Assembly (NCBI GenBank): GCA_016801885.1
Contig: JAFBJY010001317.1
Span: forward strand, 17,258-81,257
DNA: 64,000 nucleotides
DNA from: Toxotes chatareus
Lineage: Eukaryota; Chordata; Actinopteri; Toxotidae
Reading direction: 5' to 3'
Below the pieces are notes generated by a model, which saw only the letters and a program-made list of their open reading frames with translations, was not told where the DNA came from and made no database searches. The first letter of the stretch is position 1. The number at the start of each line of letters is the position of its first letter. A program made the translations under genes and the position numbers. Of the stretch, positions 1 through 11,165 are shown piece by piece.

Positions 1-1045
1 ACTCTACAAACACAGTCCACCTGTGCCACAAGGTCTCGTGGGTGGAAGCTCCACTGATGGAAACAAAAGTGAGAACAAAAATACAATAAATTACAAATAT
101 AATAATAGAAAATGTAACTGGGAGCAGCAGCATCTCTTCTGTGTCAGAGCAAAGACCCAAAAACCAAGTGAAGCCCACATGTAGAGACATTATGGAAACA
201 GCAGGTGGACAAGCAAAGTTCTTTGTTCTTTCTATCCTGTGACAGTGGAAATAAAATGTGTTGAGTAAATGCCCATCATTTACACTTTACTGTGTTGGAC
301 AGTAAATAATAATAATAATGTTTCTTCTGTAGATGTTCTCACTGCAGCTGGAGGGAAGAATAAAAAGTAAAGAAACAGCTTCAGTGGCTCTGACAGAACT
401 AAGTGGAATAAATCTGCTGTCACGTTTGTTTGCACACAGATAACTGGCTTTATCCAATGAGACCAACTAGACTGTCTTCACTTTGACCTCTGACATATAC
501 TGGAACACCACTGTATATATGGGACTAATCAGCTCCTGTAGATACACTAGAAGGATTTTAGACTGAAAAGACATATATATTTTTATAATACCATCATATC
601 CCTATAACCTTTTGTCCTCAGCTCATTTAGAATTATAAAGGCAGATACTTGAGTCTGACTCATGTTGTTTCCTGCATTAATCAGCTCATCTTCTGTCTTA
701 AGGAAAATAAACTTGCACACATGTATTTAAACTACACATGGTCAGTGTCAGTGAACATCACACAGCTTTAATATGTGATAAAAGAACTTTTTTTCCCTCT
801 GGACATTAGACAGTGTCCACTGTGATTGTCCATCTGAGTATGAATGTCTAATGGTGCAGAGACAGAATAACACAGAGACAAACTGCTGGCTAAGATCCCA
901 TCAGAGACCAGCAAACACTTTGTGTTGCTTCCTCCTCCCATTCCCCTCCTCTTCACTGGCTTCACTTCACTCCATGTGACAAATCATGGTTGTGGAGCTG
1001 AATTAAATGCTGCTTTAGTAGCAACATACTGAGCACACACACACA
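1..1045. other. Intergenic DNA, no gene recognised
   Basis: A/T-rich sequence with stop codons in all frames at short intervals and no protein motif that I recognise. It ends in a short CA run at about 1033-1043, directly before the truncated 5' end of the LINE that follows. I see no splice-flanked exon, RNA gene or mobile-element end in it. Confidence 0.5.
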
Positions 1046-2366
1046 GAGTCCCTCACAAGTGACCTGCTCTACCCCCTGCAGTTTGCCTATCGGGCAAACA
1101 TATCATTGGACGATGCAGTTAACATCGGATTGCACTACATCCTGCAGCACCTGGATTGCCCTGGGACTTATGCACAGATCCTCTTTGTGGACTTCAACAC
1201 CATTATCCCCCACACCCTCTGCTCCAAACTGTCCCAGCTCACTGTGCCACCTGCCCTCTGTAAGTGGATCTACAGCTTCCTGACTGACAGAAGCCAGCAG
1301 GTGAGGCTGGGACAGTTCACGTCAGACACTCACCAACACCGGCGCCCCCAGGGATGTGTCCTCTCCTCACTGCTCTTCTCCCTCTACACAAATGACTGCA
1401 CCTCCACAGACCCCTCTGTGAAGCTCCTGAAGTTTGCAGACGACACCACTGTCATTGGTCTCATCCAGAATGATGATGAGTCTGCATACCGACGGCAAGT
1501 GGATCAGCTGGTGCTCTGGTGCGGTCAGAACAACCTTGAACTGGACACCCTCAAGACAGTGGAGATGATATTGGACTTCAGGAGACATCCCCCTGCTCTG
1601 CCCCTCACAGTCCTCAACAGCCCCGTCCCCACTGTGGAGAGCTTCAGATTCTTGGGCACGCTTCATCTCACAGGATCTGAAGTGGGAGCAGAACACCAGC
1701 TCCATCCTCAAGAAGGCCCAGCACAGGATGTACTTCCTGCAGCTCTTGAGGAAATACGGACTCCCCCAAGAGCTGCTGCTGCAGTTCTACACAGCAGTCA
1801 TCGAGTCCGTCCTGTGCACTTCCATCGCTGTGTGGTTCGGAGCTGCCACTAAGCAGGACAAGACCAGACTGCAGCGCACTGTGAGGACTGCTGAGCGTAT
1901 CATTGGTGTCCCCCTGCCCTCTATCTTGTACTCCTTGTACTTGTACTCCTCCAGGACCCGAAAGAGGGCAGGGAACATCATGATGGACTCCTCTCACCCC
2001 GCACACAGACTGTTTGAACTGCTCCCATCAGGGAGGCGCCTCAGAGCCAGACCAGAACTAGCAGACACCGAATAGCTTCTTCCCCACAGCACTCACTATA
2101 TTGAACAGTAACTTACATGTTGCATATTTTATTTTATTTTGTCTTATTTTATTTTTATATTTATTTTATTTATCTTCTAACCCCTTTATTGCACCAATCA
2201 CTACTGGACTGGTACCCATTTCATGTTTCATACTGTTTATTGCATATTTGTATATTTGTACATATTGTATATAGATTTGTTACCTTGTTTGCTAGACAGA
2301 CAACAACTGCTGGCAAAAAGTTCCTTGTACTGTACTTGGCGAATAAAGCTGATTCTGATTCTGAAA
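1046..2366 (+). mobile_element. 5'-truncated non-LTR retrotransposon (CR1/Rex-like LINE, family A)
   Basis: The element begins inside the reverse-transcriptase domain and runs to a 3' end of the form AATAAAGCTGATTCTGATTCTG at about 2343-2366, a short GATTCT-type tail. The 5' endonuclease half is missing, as in most LINE insertions. About 260 bp of A/T-rich 3' untranslated sequence separates the stop codon from the tail. A second copy of the same family lies on the opposite strand at 22914-25140; both share the FAYRAN, HHLD/QHLD-PGTYA and KFAD segments. Exact clade assignment (Rex1, L2 or other CR1-group) is uncertain without a library search. Confidence 0.85.
1106..2075 (+). pseudogene. Reverse transcriptase of LINE family A, frameshifted
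   Basis: This is the polymerase domain that copies the element's RNA into DNA at the target site. Readable motifs in order are VDF (the usual SSAF that follows it in the sister copy is deleted, leaving VDFNTIIP), PQGCVLSSLLFSLYTNDCTS, the catalytic box KLLKFADDTTVIGLI at about 1423-1467, and the thumb region VESFRFLG near 1635. At about 1655-1665 the frame breaks; the C-terminal part MYFLQLLRKYGLPQELL to a TAG at 2073 continues in another frame (1728-2075). The catalytic FADD pair is intact, but the truncation, the small deletion and the frameshift make the copy non-functional. Confidence 0.85.
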
Positions 2367-2440
2367 CAGAAGAAAGAAAACATTTCAAAAAATGAATGCA
2401 CCATTTCCTCATATGAAATAGTTTCACTGCTTAATAATTA

Positions 2441-2790
2441 AGATCCTTCAACAACTAGGACTTAATACAGTCCTGTAGATGAGCTGCATGGAGCAGAAAA
2501 CAAGAATCAGAGCTGAGAGTCTAAAGTGGCAGAGTTAAACTTCCAAACTTATTCTGTCCTCACACTCATCAACAGTTTTCCTCCTACACTCAAAACTCCG
2601 CAAATGAACACTCATCCAAATGCATCACATGCCACCTCAAACACATCAACATATTTTAGATTCCAGTTTCAGGACTAAGGTTTTCAAGGCAGGAAGAATT
2701 CTCAGCAGCCTAAATTTCCTCCACAGTGAGGAAATCACTGATTGTTTTACTGTCCCTTAACCAAAGAGAGTGAACATGAACACAGCCTAA
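2441..2790 (+). repeat. 350-bp repeat, inverted copy at 26345-26700
   Basis: Reading from AATTAAGATCCTTCAACAAC at 2440 to AACACAGCCT near 2790, this segment is the reverse complement of 26345-26700 with only scattered mismatches. It holds no long open frame. Its start is the same base at which the hAT element interrupts the partner copy at 26701, so this copy shows what the partner looked like before insertion. Confidence 0.8.
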
Positions 2791-3410
2791 AATGATTCAC
2801 TGAGGCAATGAGGCCTCAGTAAGGCTTTCCTAACAATTGTGCTGAAAAAGATTCAGAGCTTCAAGACTTCAGTGACGGTGAGATCTGGTGGACAACTGAA
2901 GCCATAGCAACCTCTAAAGAGCACGGCTGAAGCACTGGCACTGTTTCAATCCCATGACAGCAATAAAAGTTCAGAAAAGTCTGTGTGGTCATTCAAGTGT
3001 TTTGTTCATTCATACCATATAATGATTATATCGTCATTACAATAAAATATGCAGATGCTCTCCCCCATACTCTAAAACACATTCCAGATTAACCCAAAGA
3101 ATAAATGGGTTATATGTTGCTTAAGGTTTTATTTAAAGCTTTGTGCTTTATTTAAAAACTGTACTAAAAGTCACTAACAGGATTAGAGATCCTTCCTACT
3201 TTGCAAATCATGGTGTTTGAATTCAGAAACATTGTTTTTTTTTTTTGTGTGTGTGTGTGAAGTATTTTTATCTTTAAAGGAAAACCTTTAAAGATAATGG
3301 TTTGTCATTTGGGGACTTGTATGGTTGATTTGGAATGATTATTCACAGAAGCAAAAGTTATTTATCTTCACAAGTTTTTAATGAGAAATATAATTTTTTC
3401 TACTGTCACA
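2791..3410. other. Intergenic DNA, nothing recognised
   Basis: A/T-rich, stop-rich sequence. The only structure I see is a T run followed by a GT run at about 3234-3259 and a small inverted repeat TCTTTAAAGG / CCTTTAAAGA at about 3272-3295. Confidence 0.4.
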
Positions 3411-4305
3411 GGCTTCAGTGGGCATCCTGGTGTTAAGAGAACAACCTGGTTCTGAACACCAAGAAAACCAAGGAGATCATTGTCGACTTCAGGTGCGTGG
3501 AGAGAGTCCACACTTTCCGGTTTCTTGGAATCCTCATCTCCGCTGACATCTCCTGGACAGAGAACATCACAGCGGTAATCAAGAAGGCTCAGCAGTGGCT
3601 ACACTTCCTGAGGGTCCTCTAGAAGCACAACCTAGACTCCATCCTGCTGCTGACCTTCTACCATTGAGAGCCCGCTGACATACTGCATCACAGTATGGTA
3701 CGGCAGCTGCACCATGGCTGACAGGGAGAGGCATCAGAGGGTGGTAAAGGTGGCACAGAAGATCATTGGCTGCCCCCTCCCCTTCCCTGATGGACATTTA
3801 CCTCCCGCTGCCTCAGCAGAGCAAAGAGCATTACCAAGGACAGCTCCCACTCTGGCTTTGCTCTGTTTGACCTGTTGCCCTCAGGAAGGCACTACAGGCA
3901 CATCAGAACAAAGACAAACAGACTCAGAGACAGTTTTTTCCCAAAAGCCATAACCACACTGAACTCTCACATGCACTGAACCCCACAGTCTATTCCTCTG
4001 ACCCCCCGGACTTCCTTCTATCCACTCACTGTGCAATATCTGTATACTGTGCAATATCCATTAATGTGCAATAACCCATACTTCCCTGAACTGTGCACCA
4101 ACACCCCCCCCCCCCCCCCCCCCTGTATTTTTCCTTTTTTATAACTCATATTTTGTATAGTTTTCTTTTTATATATTTTTACCTTGCACTAAACTTATTT
4201 AATCTTATTTTATTCTATGTTTGTGTATGCTTTTCGTCTCATTGTACATTATGCAAAGATGTATAATGACAATAAAAGGCTATTCTATTCTATTCTATTC
4301 TATAT
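3411..4305 (+). mobile_element. Rex1/CR1-like LINE fragment (C-terminal reverse transcriptase plus 3' end)
   Basis: The conceptual product runs through NTKKTKEIIVDFR, HTFRFLGILISADISW and KKAQQWLHFLRVL, the thumb part of a CR1-group reverse transcriptase, interrupted by stops (TAG after FLRVL, TGA at about 3665). The 3' end reads TGACAATAAAAGGCTATTCT followed by repeated ATTCT units at about 4275-4303, the tail typical of teleost Rex1/CR1 elements. Endonuclease and the catalytic FADD box are absent. A 20-base C run lies in the 3' untranslated region. The family differs from the GATTCT-tailed element at 1046-2366. Confidence 0.75.
4104..4123 (+). repeat. Poly-C tract of 20 bases
   Basis: An uninterrupted run of 20 C lies in the 3' untranslated part of the Rex1-like fragment. 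Its true length is hard to sequence; the complementary strand is a candidate G-quadruplex. Confidence 0.9.
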
Positions 4306-4711
4306 TCTCTTCTGGCTGACCAGCTCCCCAGCTTTGGAAAATATCCTTTCACAGGGAACAGATGTCTTTCGTGCCACCCAGTACTTCAGGGGATTCTCTG
4401 CTCTTGTCAGAATTTGTTCTTTCAAATATCTATGACACAGGCAGTAAGACAATGTCATGAGGCAGCTCGGCTGCCTCTGGAGTTTTTCTGTTTTCGTTTC
4501 TCTCTTCTCTCTCTCCTCGGTGTGTTTGTGTGGGTGTGTGTGTTCTTGGTGTGGGTGTGTTTTTCAGGCTTTGGATTCCGGGCGGCTCCTCCCTTCTCCA
4601 CCCTCCTGCTCAGGCTGATTGTTCTCACCTGTGTGCAATTGGGGCGCAAATCAGTCTTTCCCCAAAGCTATAAGAGGCTTGGCTTTCCTGCCTGGCCAGC
4701 CAGGGAATTAT

Positions 4712-5524
4712 CCTCGGACGCCGTCACCAAATCCTTCAGGATTTTCTGGAAAAACAGCAGGCTCTCGGTCAGCAGGTATCCCAGATCGGCCACTTCATGG
4801 AGTCTCTGGCCCAGCGGATCAATCTGCCTTCGCCGTCTCCGGCTGCCGCCGCTCTTTCCGACTCTCTTCCCGACCCGGCTCTGGCGGACATTCCGGTCCT
4901 CACACCAGAACATTTTCACGGGGATCCGGAAAAGAGTAAGGGATTTCTCCTTCAATGTCGGCAGTTTTTTATGCTGCAACCGAAGGTGTATTGTACCGAC
5001 CTCAGCAGAATCGCTGTCGGTCTGCTGAGAGGGAGAGCACTGGCATGGGCGGAGGCATTCCTGGAAGAGACTGGAACAAGCAGGTACACCTATTCTCAGC
5101 TTTTATCCAAATTCAAATTAGTGTTTTGTCACCACAATGCTCCCTTCTTGCCTCAAAGAGGCTTCTCAACCTCCGTCAGGGATCTAGGCCCGAGGATGGA
5201 ACGAGGCGGCACTCCGAGCGCAGTTACATCTACAGCTCTAGTGATGATCTTAAGGACGAATTAGCTGCCAGAGATGAACTTGTAACATTGAATGAACTGA
5301 TTTGTCTTACCATCCACCTAGATTCCCGGCGTAGAGAGAGGAGACCCAAGTGCACTGCCGGTCTTCCCCTCAGTTCAGTCACATTCCAGCTCCCAGTAAG
5401 TCAGTTAACCTGGTTCAAGACTAATACTTCTCGTTCCCCTGCTCAGCCTCCTTCGACCCCCTCCCAGGAACCCATGCAATTGGGTCGGACTCGACTAACC
5501 CCAAGAGTGCCTCACGACGGCTAA
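4712..5524 (+). pseudogene. Gypsy gag (capsid) relic
   Basis: Gag encodes the capsid that packages the element's RNA. It reads from DAVTKSF at 4717, through MESLAQRINLPSPSPAA at 4797 and DPEKSKGFLLQCRQFF, to ALAWAEAFLEETGTS. After a frameshift near 5090-5200 it resumes as DELAARDELVTLNELICLTI and ends with EPMQLGRTRLTP, the hallmark tail just before the zinc knuckle in teleost elements of this type. A CCHC knuckle is not recognisable afterwards. No in-frame ATG precedes the DAVTKSF segment, consistent with a 5' deletion. Confidence 0.75.
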
Positions 5525-5640
5525 AGGCAAGTGACAATCTCCTCCTGTCCCATTCACCCAAACTCGGCTGCTCACCAGTACAAAGGAGTCTGGTGGGCAA
5601 TAACTCCTCAACATCACAAAATCTCCCTAGATTACAAATC

Positions 5641-5930
5641 CAGGCTTCTTTGCAGCTCAGTCAGACTCTTCCACTCAGCGCACTGATTGACTCTGGAGTA
5701 GAGCAGAACTATTTGGACGCAGAGCTGGTACGTCAGGCATGAATTAAGACACATCCCCTCTCTGGATCCATCCCAGTTTGTGCACTAAACGGCAAGTACC
5801 TGGCCAAAATAACCCACCAGACTGAACCCCTTCACCTAATCCTATCCGGTAACCATCATGAATATATCAGTTTTTGGTTTTCTCTGCCCCACAAACCCCC
5901 TGGTTCTAGGCTTCCCTTGGCGAAACTCCA
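5641..5930 (+). pseudogene. Gypsy aspartic protease relic
   Basis: The segment reads LQLSQTLPLSALIDSGVEQNYLD, where D-S-G (about 5688-5696) is the catalytic triad of retropepsins, followed by ELVRQA and a stop (TGA at about 5741) in what should be open frame. Beyond it SIPVCALNGKYLA and NHHEYISFWF match the rest of the protease and linker. This peptidase would cut the Gag-Pol polyprotein. It is inactive here because of the internal stop. Confidence 0.65.
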
Positions 5931-6149
5931 CAATCCACACATCGACTGGGCAGCGGGTAAAATTACTAACTGGTCTGTGCACTGTCACCAAAACTGTTTA
6001 AACTCTGCTTTACCACCTTCAGGAAGGGCTCCCACTACAGATGTCACTCCTCTTCAAGACCTGTCATCCATACCCCCCCCGAGTACCATGATCTCAGTGA
6101 GGTCTTCAGTAAATCCAAGGCTCTGTCCCTGCCTCCTCACAGACCCTAT

Positions 6150-7340
6150 GATTGCTTAATAGACTTGTTACCTGGTTCCACGCTCCCCTCCGGCCAACTT
6201 TACAATATGTCTAAGCCGGAGAGAGAGGCCATGGAAACCTATATTCATGACTCTCTTAAGGCAGGGATTATCCGGCCTTCTTCCTCTCCCCTGGGGGCAG
6301 GGTTTTTCTTCGTACAAAAGAAAGATCAGACACTCCATCCCTGCATCGATTACAAAGAACTCAACAATATCACCATTAAAAACAAATAGCCTCTGCCCCC
6401 ATCTCCTCTGCATTCGAGGCCCTTCACAGCTCTACCCTCTTCTCCAAGTTGGAACTACAAGACGCCTACCACCTGGTAAGGATCCGAGAGGGGGATGAGT
6501 GGAAGACGGCCTTCAACACCCCTCTCGGCCATTTTGAGTATTTGGTCATGCCTTTCGGCCTAACTAATGTGCCAGCCATTTTGGTGAATGACGTGTTAAG
6601 AGACTTTCTGAACAGATTTGTGTTTGTGTACCTGGACGATATTCTTATCTTTTCCCAGGACCCACACCAACATTGACAACACGTTCGTCTGGTTCTCCAG
6701 AGGTTGATGGAGAACCGCTTATATGTCAAGGCTGAGAAGTGCGAATTCCACGTTGACACCATCTCCTTCCTGGGCTTCATCATAAAGGGTGGCCAGATGC
6801 AAGCTGTCCCCAGCAAGGTGCAAGCGGTGTTCGAGTGGCCTACGTAAGCAGCTACAGAGATTTTTGGGGTTTGCTAACTTTTACCAACGCTTCATTTGGA
6901 ATTATAGCACTGTTGCTGCACCCTTAACTGGGTTAACCTCTACATCTATTCCCTTCCAGTGGACGTCTGAGGTGAAGCAGGCGTCCACAGAACTTCAGAG
7001 ACTGTTCACCTCCACTCCCATCCTGACCCAACCTGACCCTGCCTGACAGTTCGTGGTTGAGGTGGACACCTCTGATGTGGGGGTAGGGGCCATTCTCTCT
7101 CAATGCTCCACTGCAGAACAAAACCTACATCCCTGTGCTTACTTCTCTCGCTGTCTCTGCAGAGCACAACTATGATGTTGGCAACAGAGAACTCCTGGCA
7201 GTGAAGTTGGCTTTGGAAAAGTGGTGACATTGGCTGGAAGGCCCTGAGCAGCTGTTTGTGGTGTGGACTGACCATAAAAACTTAGCGTACCTACAGTCTG
7301 CTAAGAGACTAAACTCTCGCCAGGCTAGATGGGCCCTATT
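6150..7340 (+). pseudogene. Gypsy reverse transcriptase and RNase H relic
   Basis: Reverse transcriptase begins with LPSGQLYNMSKPEREAMETY (6187) and AGIIRPSSSPLGAGFFFVQK, breaks at a TAG after ITIKNK (about 6387), then resumes with LQDAYHLVRIREGDEWKTAF, GHFEYLVMPFGLTN and the catalytic box FVYLDDILIFS (about 6621-6653), which is intact. A TGA follows at about 6674 and another frameshift near 6840. Connection and RNase H continue as RFLGFANFYQRFI (about 6860-6900), DTSDVGVGAILSQ (about 7065-7103), NRELLAVKLALEKW and TDHKNLAYLQSAKRL (about 7268-7312). Both enzyme activities together make double-stranded DNA from the genomic RNA. At least four frame breaks are visible. Confidence 0.8.
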
Positions 7341-7344
7341 CTTT

Positions 7345-7930
7345 GGTCGCTTCAGATTCACCATCACTTATCGACCTGTCTCTAAGAATGTCAAACCTGA
7401 CGCTCTTTCCTGCCAGTTTGACTCTGAAGCTGAACCATCCACTCCTGACACCGTTTTGCCAACTTCCTGCGTCGTAGGAGCCTTAACCTGGCCTTTCATG
7501 ACTGAATTGCGTGCTGCTCTGCTGGAGGAGCCAGATCTGGGTACGGGTCCCCCTGGCAGGCACTTTGTTCCCCAGTCCGTCCGCTCCTCTGTCCTTCAAT
7601 GGGCCCATAATTCCAAGCTATTCTGCCGCCCAGGTATCAAAAGAACCCTCTTCCTCCTCCGTAGCCACTTCTGGTGGCCCACTCTAGAATCCAACACTCA
7701 TGATTACATTACGGCCTGTCCCACATGCTCCAAGAACAAATCCAGCCATCGTTCCCCTTCTGGAGAACTTCTTCCTTTGTCCATACCACATCTCCCCTGG
7801 CCCCACATATCGGTAGACTTTGTAACTGGCTCACCACCATCCTCACCGTGGTTGACCAGTTCTCCAAGGCAGCTCACTTCATCCCCTTACCCAAACTCCG
7901 GTCTCAGCCTTCAAGTCCACCATTACTGCC
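7345..7930 (+). pseudogene. Gypsy integrase, truncated in the catalytic core
   Basis: Open frame through RFTITYRPVSKNVKPDALS, then the zinc-binding domain ending with HFWWPTLESNTHDYITACPTC. In this class the second zinc-binding His lies in an HPG motif; here it reads CRPG (about 7626-7637), so it appears lost. The core starts with ISVDFVTG (first catalytic Asp, about 7815) and, after a frameshift, TILTVVDQFSKAAHFIPLPK (about 7838-7897). The second Asp, the catalytic Glu and any chromodomain are missing; LTR-like sequence follows at once. Confidence 0.75.
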
Positions 7931-8109
7931 GACCCTGCCTCGCCGCCTGGAATCCCTCCTCTCTCCTGTCTTTTCTGTTGTTTTGGACTATTGTGAATAA
8001 ACTGTTCAAATCTGCTCACCAGTCTGCATTTGGGTCCTGGCCTGTTTCATAGACTCAGCGTTAAAGACAATGAATGACTGAATAAAACAACTGATGTCTC
8101 AACAGTAAT

Positions 8110-8870
8110 CAACATGCATACCTCTGGATCTCCACTGCAGCGCTGGCAGATGCACTGCTGGTGTGGTGTTGAGACTCTACGTAGTTGTCCAGTAAAACCC
8201 AGAAGTTGTAATTTTCTTCACCAGCACTGGCAGATGTTGTTGCAGTCTCCAGTGGCACATCTTCTGCCACCCCATCATTAAGACTGGCACACTCTCATGT
8301 CAGCCTTTCTATAGGAGCCTGAGCATTGCTTTGATTAGTAAAGCCAGCCTGTTTAAACCATGGATCCAAGATGGTGGCCACAGACAGGGAGTCCACCTTT
8401 TCCAAGCCACTAAATTTTTCATTCAAATTAGTTTTAATAGTTGGCAAGTGTGGCACCAATACAAGGAGCCATTTGGGCACATTCGGCAGAAATTACATGT
8501 CTCAGCATTTTGGCTATAGGAATTGCCTTTGACCCCGACACTGTCCTTTCCTCAGAAAGCTCAACAGTTGTCTGATAGAATGGCCTTAAAACTGTCAGGC
8601 AGTGGTTGGTTGCTGCATAGTCATCAGCAGTGAAAGGCACTATGTCAGTGCTAAGTGATGCCAGGGCTGCCCCTAAAGGTTCTCTCTGCTCATAAAGCCT
8701 ATGGATAAAGCCTAAGTGCTGTTCCACCTGGTTTTGACCTCTTGAACAAGCTTTTTTTGGGGCATGTTCGAAGCTTTGAACGTCATTGACAGCATTTCGA
8801 ATCACTCCACTTCAGGAAGAGTGACACAAGCTGCAAAGCATCAGTATCATTTGCCCATCACTACTTTCTG
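8110..8870 (-). pseudogene. hAT-family (ZBED-type) transposase relic, C-terminal half
   Basis: On the minus strand, broken frames give the VKTRWNST motif (about 8728-8705), then YEQREPLGAALASLS, EERTVSGSKAIPIAKML and, in another frame, PTIKTNLNEKFSGLEK, ATILDPWFKQAGF and NFWVLLDNYV. The RWNST box, the LDPxFK segment and the length of the region fit the C-terminal part of a hAT transposase, an RNase-H-like cut-and-paste enzyme. The BED finger and first catalytic Asp would lie above 8870 but are not recognisable, and terminal inverted repeats are not visible. At least two frameshifts are present. Confidence 0.7.
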
Positions 8871-8879
8871 GTAGAATTT

Positions 8880-10620
8880 TTTTTTTTTTGCCTGTAAATA
8901 AATACCGCTCAAATACTATTGTGACTCCAGCCATTTTTTTTTTTAACTTCCTAAACTAAAAAGAAAACCCATATTTGTGTGACAATAATACACCTCAGCC
9001 ACTTGGAGGGGGGGTAGCTGCAGCCTCACCACCTCTACTTTTGGCCTCTGCTCAGGCTGAGGAGCAGCTGTGTCTGACGTGCATCAACAAACAGTGAAAA
9101 CTTTCCTCAGTGCTCCTGAAGGTTTTTCACATTCTGCAGTGAACACACAGACTGTTAATGTATCTCATTTTCTTCTTTTACTTGAAAAGTCATTTTGGGA
9201 GGTGTAGGGGTGTAATGGGGGCACACAATGCTCCAATGCCCCCACTTGGTGACAGGCTCTCTCAAAGTGACTTTATAATCTCTTCAAACACAGTGTTTGG
9301 ATTCACAGATGAAATTCAGATGCTCCTCTGTGGTCCAGCTCAGAGTCTACAATGCAAGACACCCCACTGATCTCTTTATATTATTCATCAAATTCACCTA
9401 AACACAAATGAAATAGAGTGAGAATCCTCCAGAGTCTCATCAGTTTCCCTGAGGCTCCTTCTCCTCATGCAGTTCTTCAACCCCCCACATTTTTCCATCA
9501 ACACATGTAAACATGTTTATTGACTGATTGTCGGATTTGTTTTGTTTATTGTTGCTTCACAGTCTTTAGTGTTGACTGAACAGGAGTCTTCTGCCCTCCA
9601 GAGGTCACTGTCAGTAACTACAACTCTGCACACACAGCACTGACAATGATACTGATGTTCACACTAACATTATTCCACATTTACTGACTTATTTTAGTTC
9701 TAATGTTCATCAGCCTGATAATGACTCTCTGTATGTGAACACACATATTACACTGCTCTAAATACTGATGTCTGACTGATGGACAAATAATCAGAGAGTT
9801 TACTGCCCTCCAGTGTCCAACAGGTCTCACACTGATTATTAGGATCAATATGTACCAATCAGTATTGATGACATCAGCAGGAAGATGAGGACTGGTCATA
9901 ATTTGAATAATGTTCCATGTATTATGCCATCCATGTTTTCAGTACAAGCAGATATACTGTAAAAATGTGACAACTAAAAGGATCACTGTAAAATGATAAA
10001 TAGGAGCTGCACTGTAAAAAATTCTAACATTGATTATCAGGAAAAACACTGTAAAAGAATTTAATGGAGGCTGTGCACTGTGTAAAATGCCAACAAATGT
10101 GACACAGGATATATCCAATAAAAATTATTTTTTTATTGGATGTATTACATTAATTTATTTATTTATTTAGTTGACATTTAAAATTCATAGAATCGAGGCT
10201 CAAACTCTTCAGAGTAGTCAGGAGCTTTCTAGCTCTGTGAACCTCTGAAAGACAGTTTGACAAGTTTCTATCTTTGTTTTTTCTCAGATCTTTCAGATAA
10301 ACTGTGGCAGCATTTTACTTACTTACTAAGCTGTCCCAAGATTCAGAGAAAGACAAAACACTGATGTTCACAATGAGGCTTTTAATGTGAAAGGATTTAA
10401 TGTGATTAGAATCTTAAAAAAGTAAAAGTCAGCAACAGTCATAGCTTCCATCTTTAAAGGACTGGAAGAGGAAGAATTTTACAAGGAATCGTTTAGAAGA
10501 GTTTAACAAATAAACTGCTTTAACATATGAATTTGAAAAGGTGTGTGTGAGTGAAAGAGACAGATATGTACAGACTGAACTATCTGTTCAACAGTGAGAG
10601 TTTCTCTAGGAGGAGACTCT
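8880..10620. other. Intergenic DNA downstream of NLRC3-like gene 1
   Basis: No gene recognised. It contains poly-T/poly-A runs (8876-8889, 8934-8943). A 60-bp segment at about 9590-9650 (CTGTCAGTAACTACAACTCT core) recurs at 21290-21347. At about 9950-10200 there is sequence (GTGCACTGTGTAAAATG, CAGGATATATCCAATAAAAA, GACATTTAAAATTCATAGAA) that is also present at 33600-34100 and its duplicate at 48530-49030. These shared pieces suggest that NLR gene flanks have been copied around the locus. The part from 10620 down to about 10400 is probably 3' untranslated sequence of NLRC3-like gene 1. Confidence 0.5.
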
Positions 10621-10625
10621 CTCTG

Positions 10626-11165
10626 CTATACTCTACACAGAGACACTGAGGAACCAGGCAACCAGAACCCAAACCCAGGATACAGAGGTTCAGTGAATGT
10701 GGTTTTGAAGGTGTAGAGGTGGATCAGTGAGTCAGAGGAGACTCTGTAGAAGGACAGAGAGCCAGCAGGACAGTCCACATACACTGCTACTCTGTGAGAG
10801 GAAGATGATGAAGAGGAGGAGGAGGAGACAGGTGTCATTGTGTTATTGTGCCAAACAGAGTAACCACCATCAGAGCAGAACAGTCTCCAGGACTGATCGT
10901 TCCATCCAAACAAACAGTTTTCTCTGTTTCCTTTCCTTCTGATTCCTCTGTAACTCACTGATATATAAACCCTTTCTCCACTCGACCTCCCAGTAACAGC
11001 GACCAGTCAGACCATTACTACACAGCAGCTGAGGACACTGGTCAAATCTGTCTGGATGATCAGGATATGACTGATCCTCCTCCACATGTGTCACCTTCCT
11101 GTTGTTGTCAGACAGTTTGATCTTTCTGTTTACTGTGTTTGTGTTGACGGTGAGTTCACAGAAAT
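10626..11165 (-). CDS. PRY-SPRY (B30.2) terminal exon of NLRC3-like gene 1
   Basis: B30.2 is the ligand- or protein-binding module at the C-terminus of many fish NLRs. From the acceptor CATCAG before 11165 the frame reads YFCELTVNTNTVNRKIKLSD (first Tyr codon split with the previous exon), then YPDHPDRFDQCPQLLCSNGL and TGRCYWEVEW, all diagnostic. Near 10965-10985 the frame shifts: the expected continuation SYRGIRRKGNRENCLFGWN, WRLFCSDGG and the terminal TEPLYPGFGFWLPGSSVSLC is in another frame ending at a TAG at 10626. Without the shift the protein would end at 10870 and lose the second half of the domain. A stretch of ten serines near 10800-10830 is a small insertion in a loop. Confidence 0.88.

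Larger units (their letters stand above)
4453..8052 (+). mobile_element. Collapsed Ty3/gypsy (chromovirus-like) LTR retrotransposon
   Basis: The order is LTR-like sequence starting TGTCATGAGGCAGC (4454), gag, protease, reverse transcriptase, RNase H, integrase N-terminal half, then LTR-end-like sequence with GAATAAACTGTTC near 7996 and GGGTCCTGGCCTGTTTCAT at 8032-8050. The length of about 3.6 kb is well below the usual 5-6 kb. Two internal losses are visible: the segment between the 5' LTR promoter part (ATAAGAGGCTTGGC, 4670) and gag lacks a normal R-U5/primer-binding-site stretch, and the integrase passes straight into LTR-like sequence near 7930. Frames are broken in every domain, so the element is dead. 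Because the two LTR ends represent different LTR parts, their identity cannot be used to date it. Confidence 0.85.

Noticed and set aside
1367..2006. Antisense frames over the LINE at 1046-2366
   Set aside because: They mirror the reverse-transcriptase coding sequence and have no motif of their own.
4414..5028. 204-codon plus-strand frame over the gypsy 5' end
   Set aside because: It crosses the LTR and reads gag out of frame; the true gag reading (DPEKSKGFLLQCRQFF) is in another frame.
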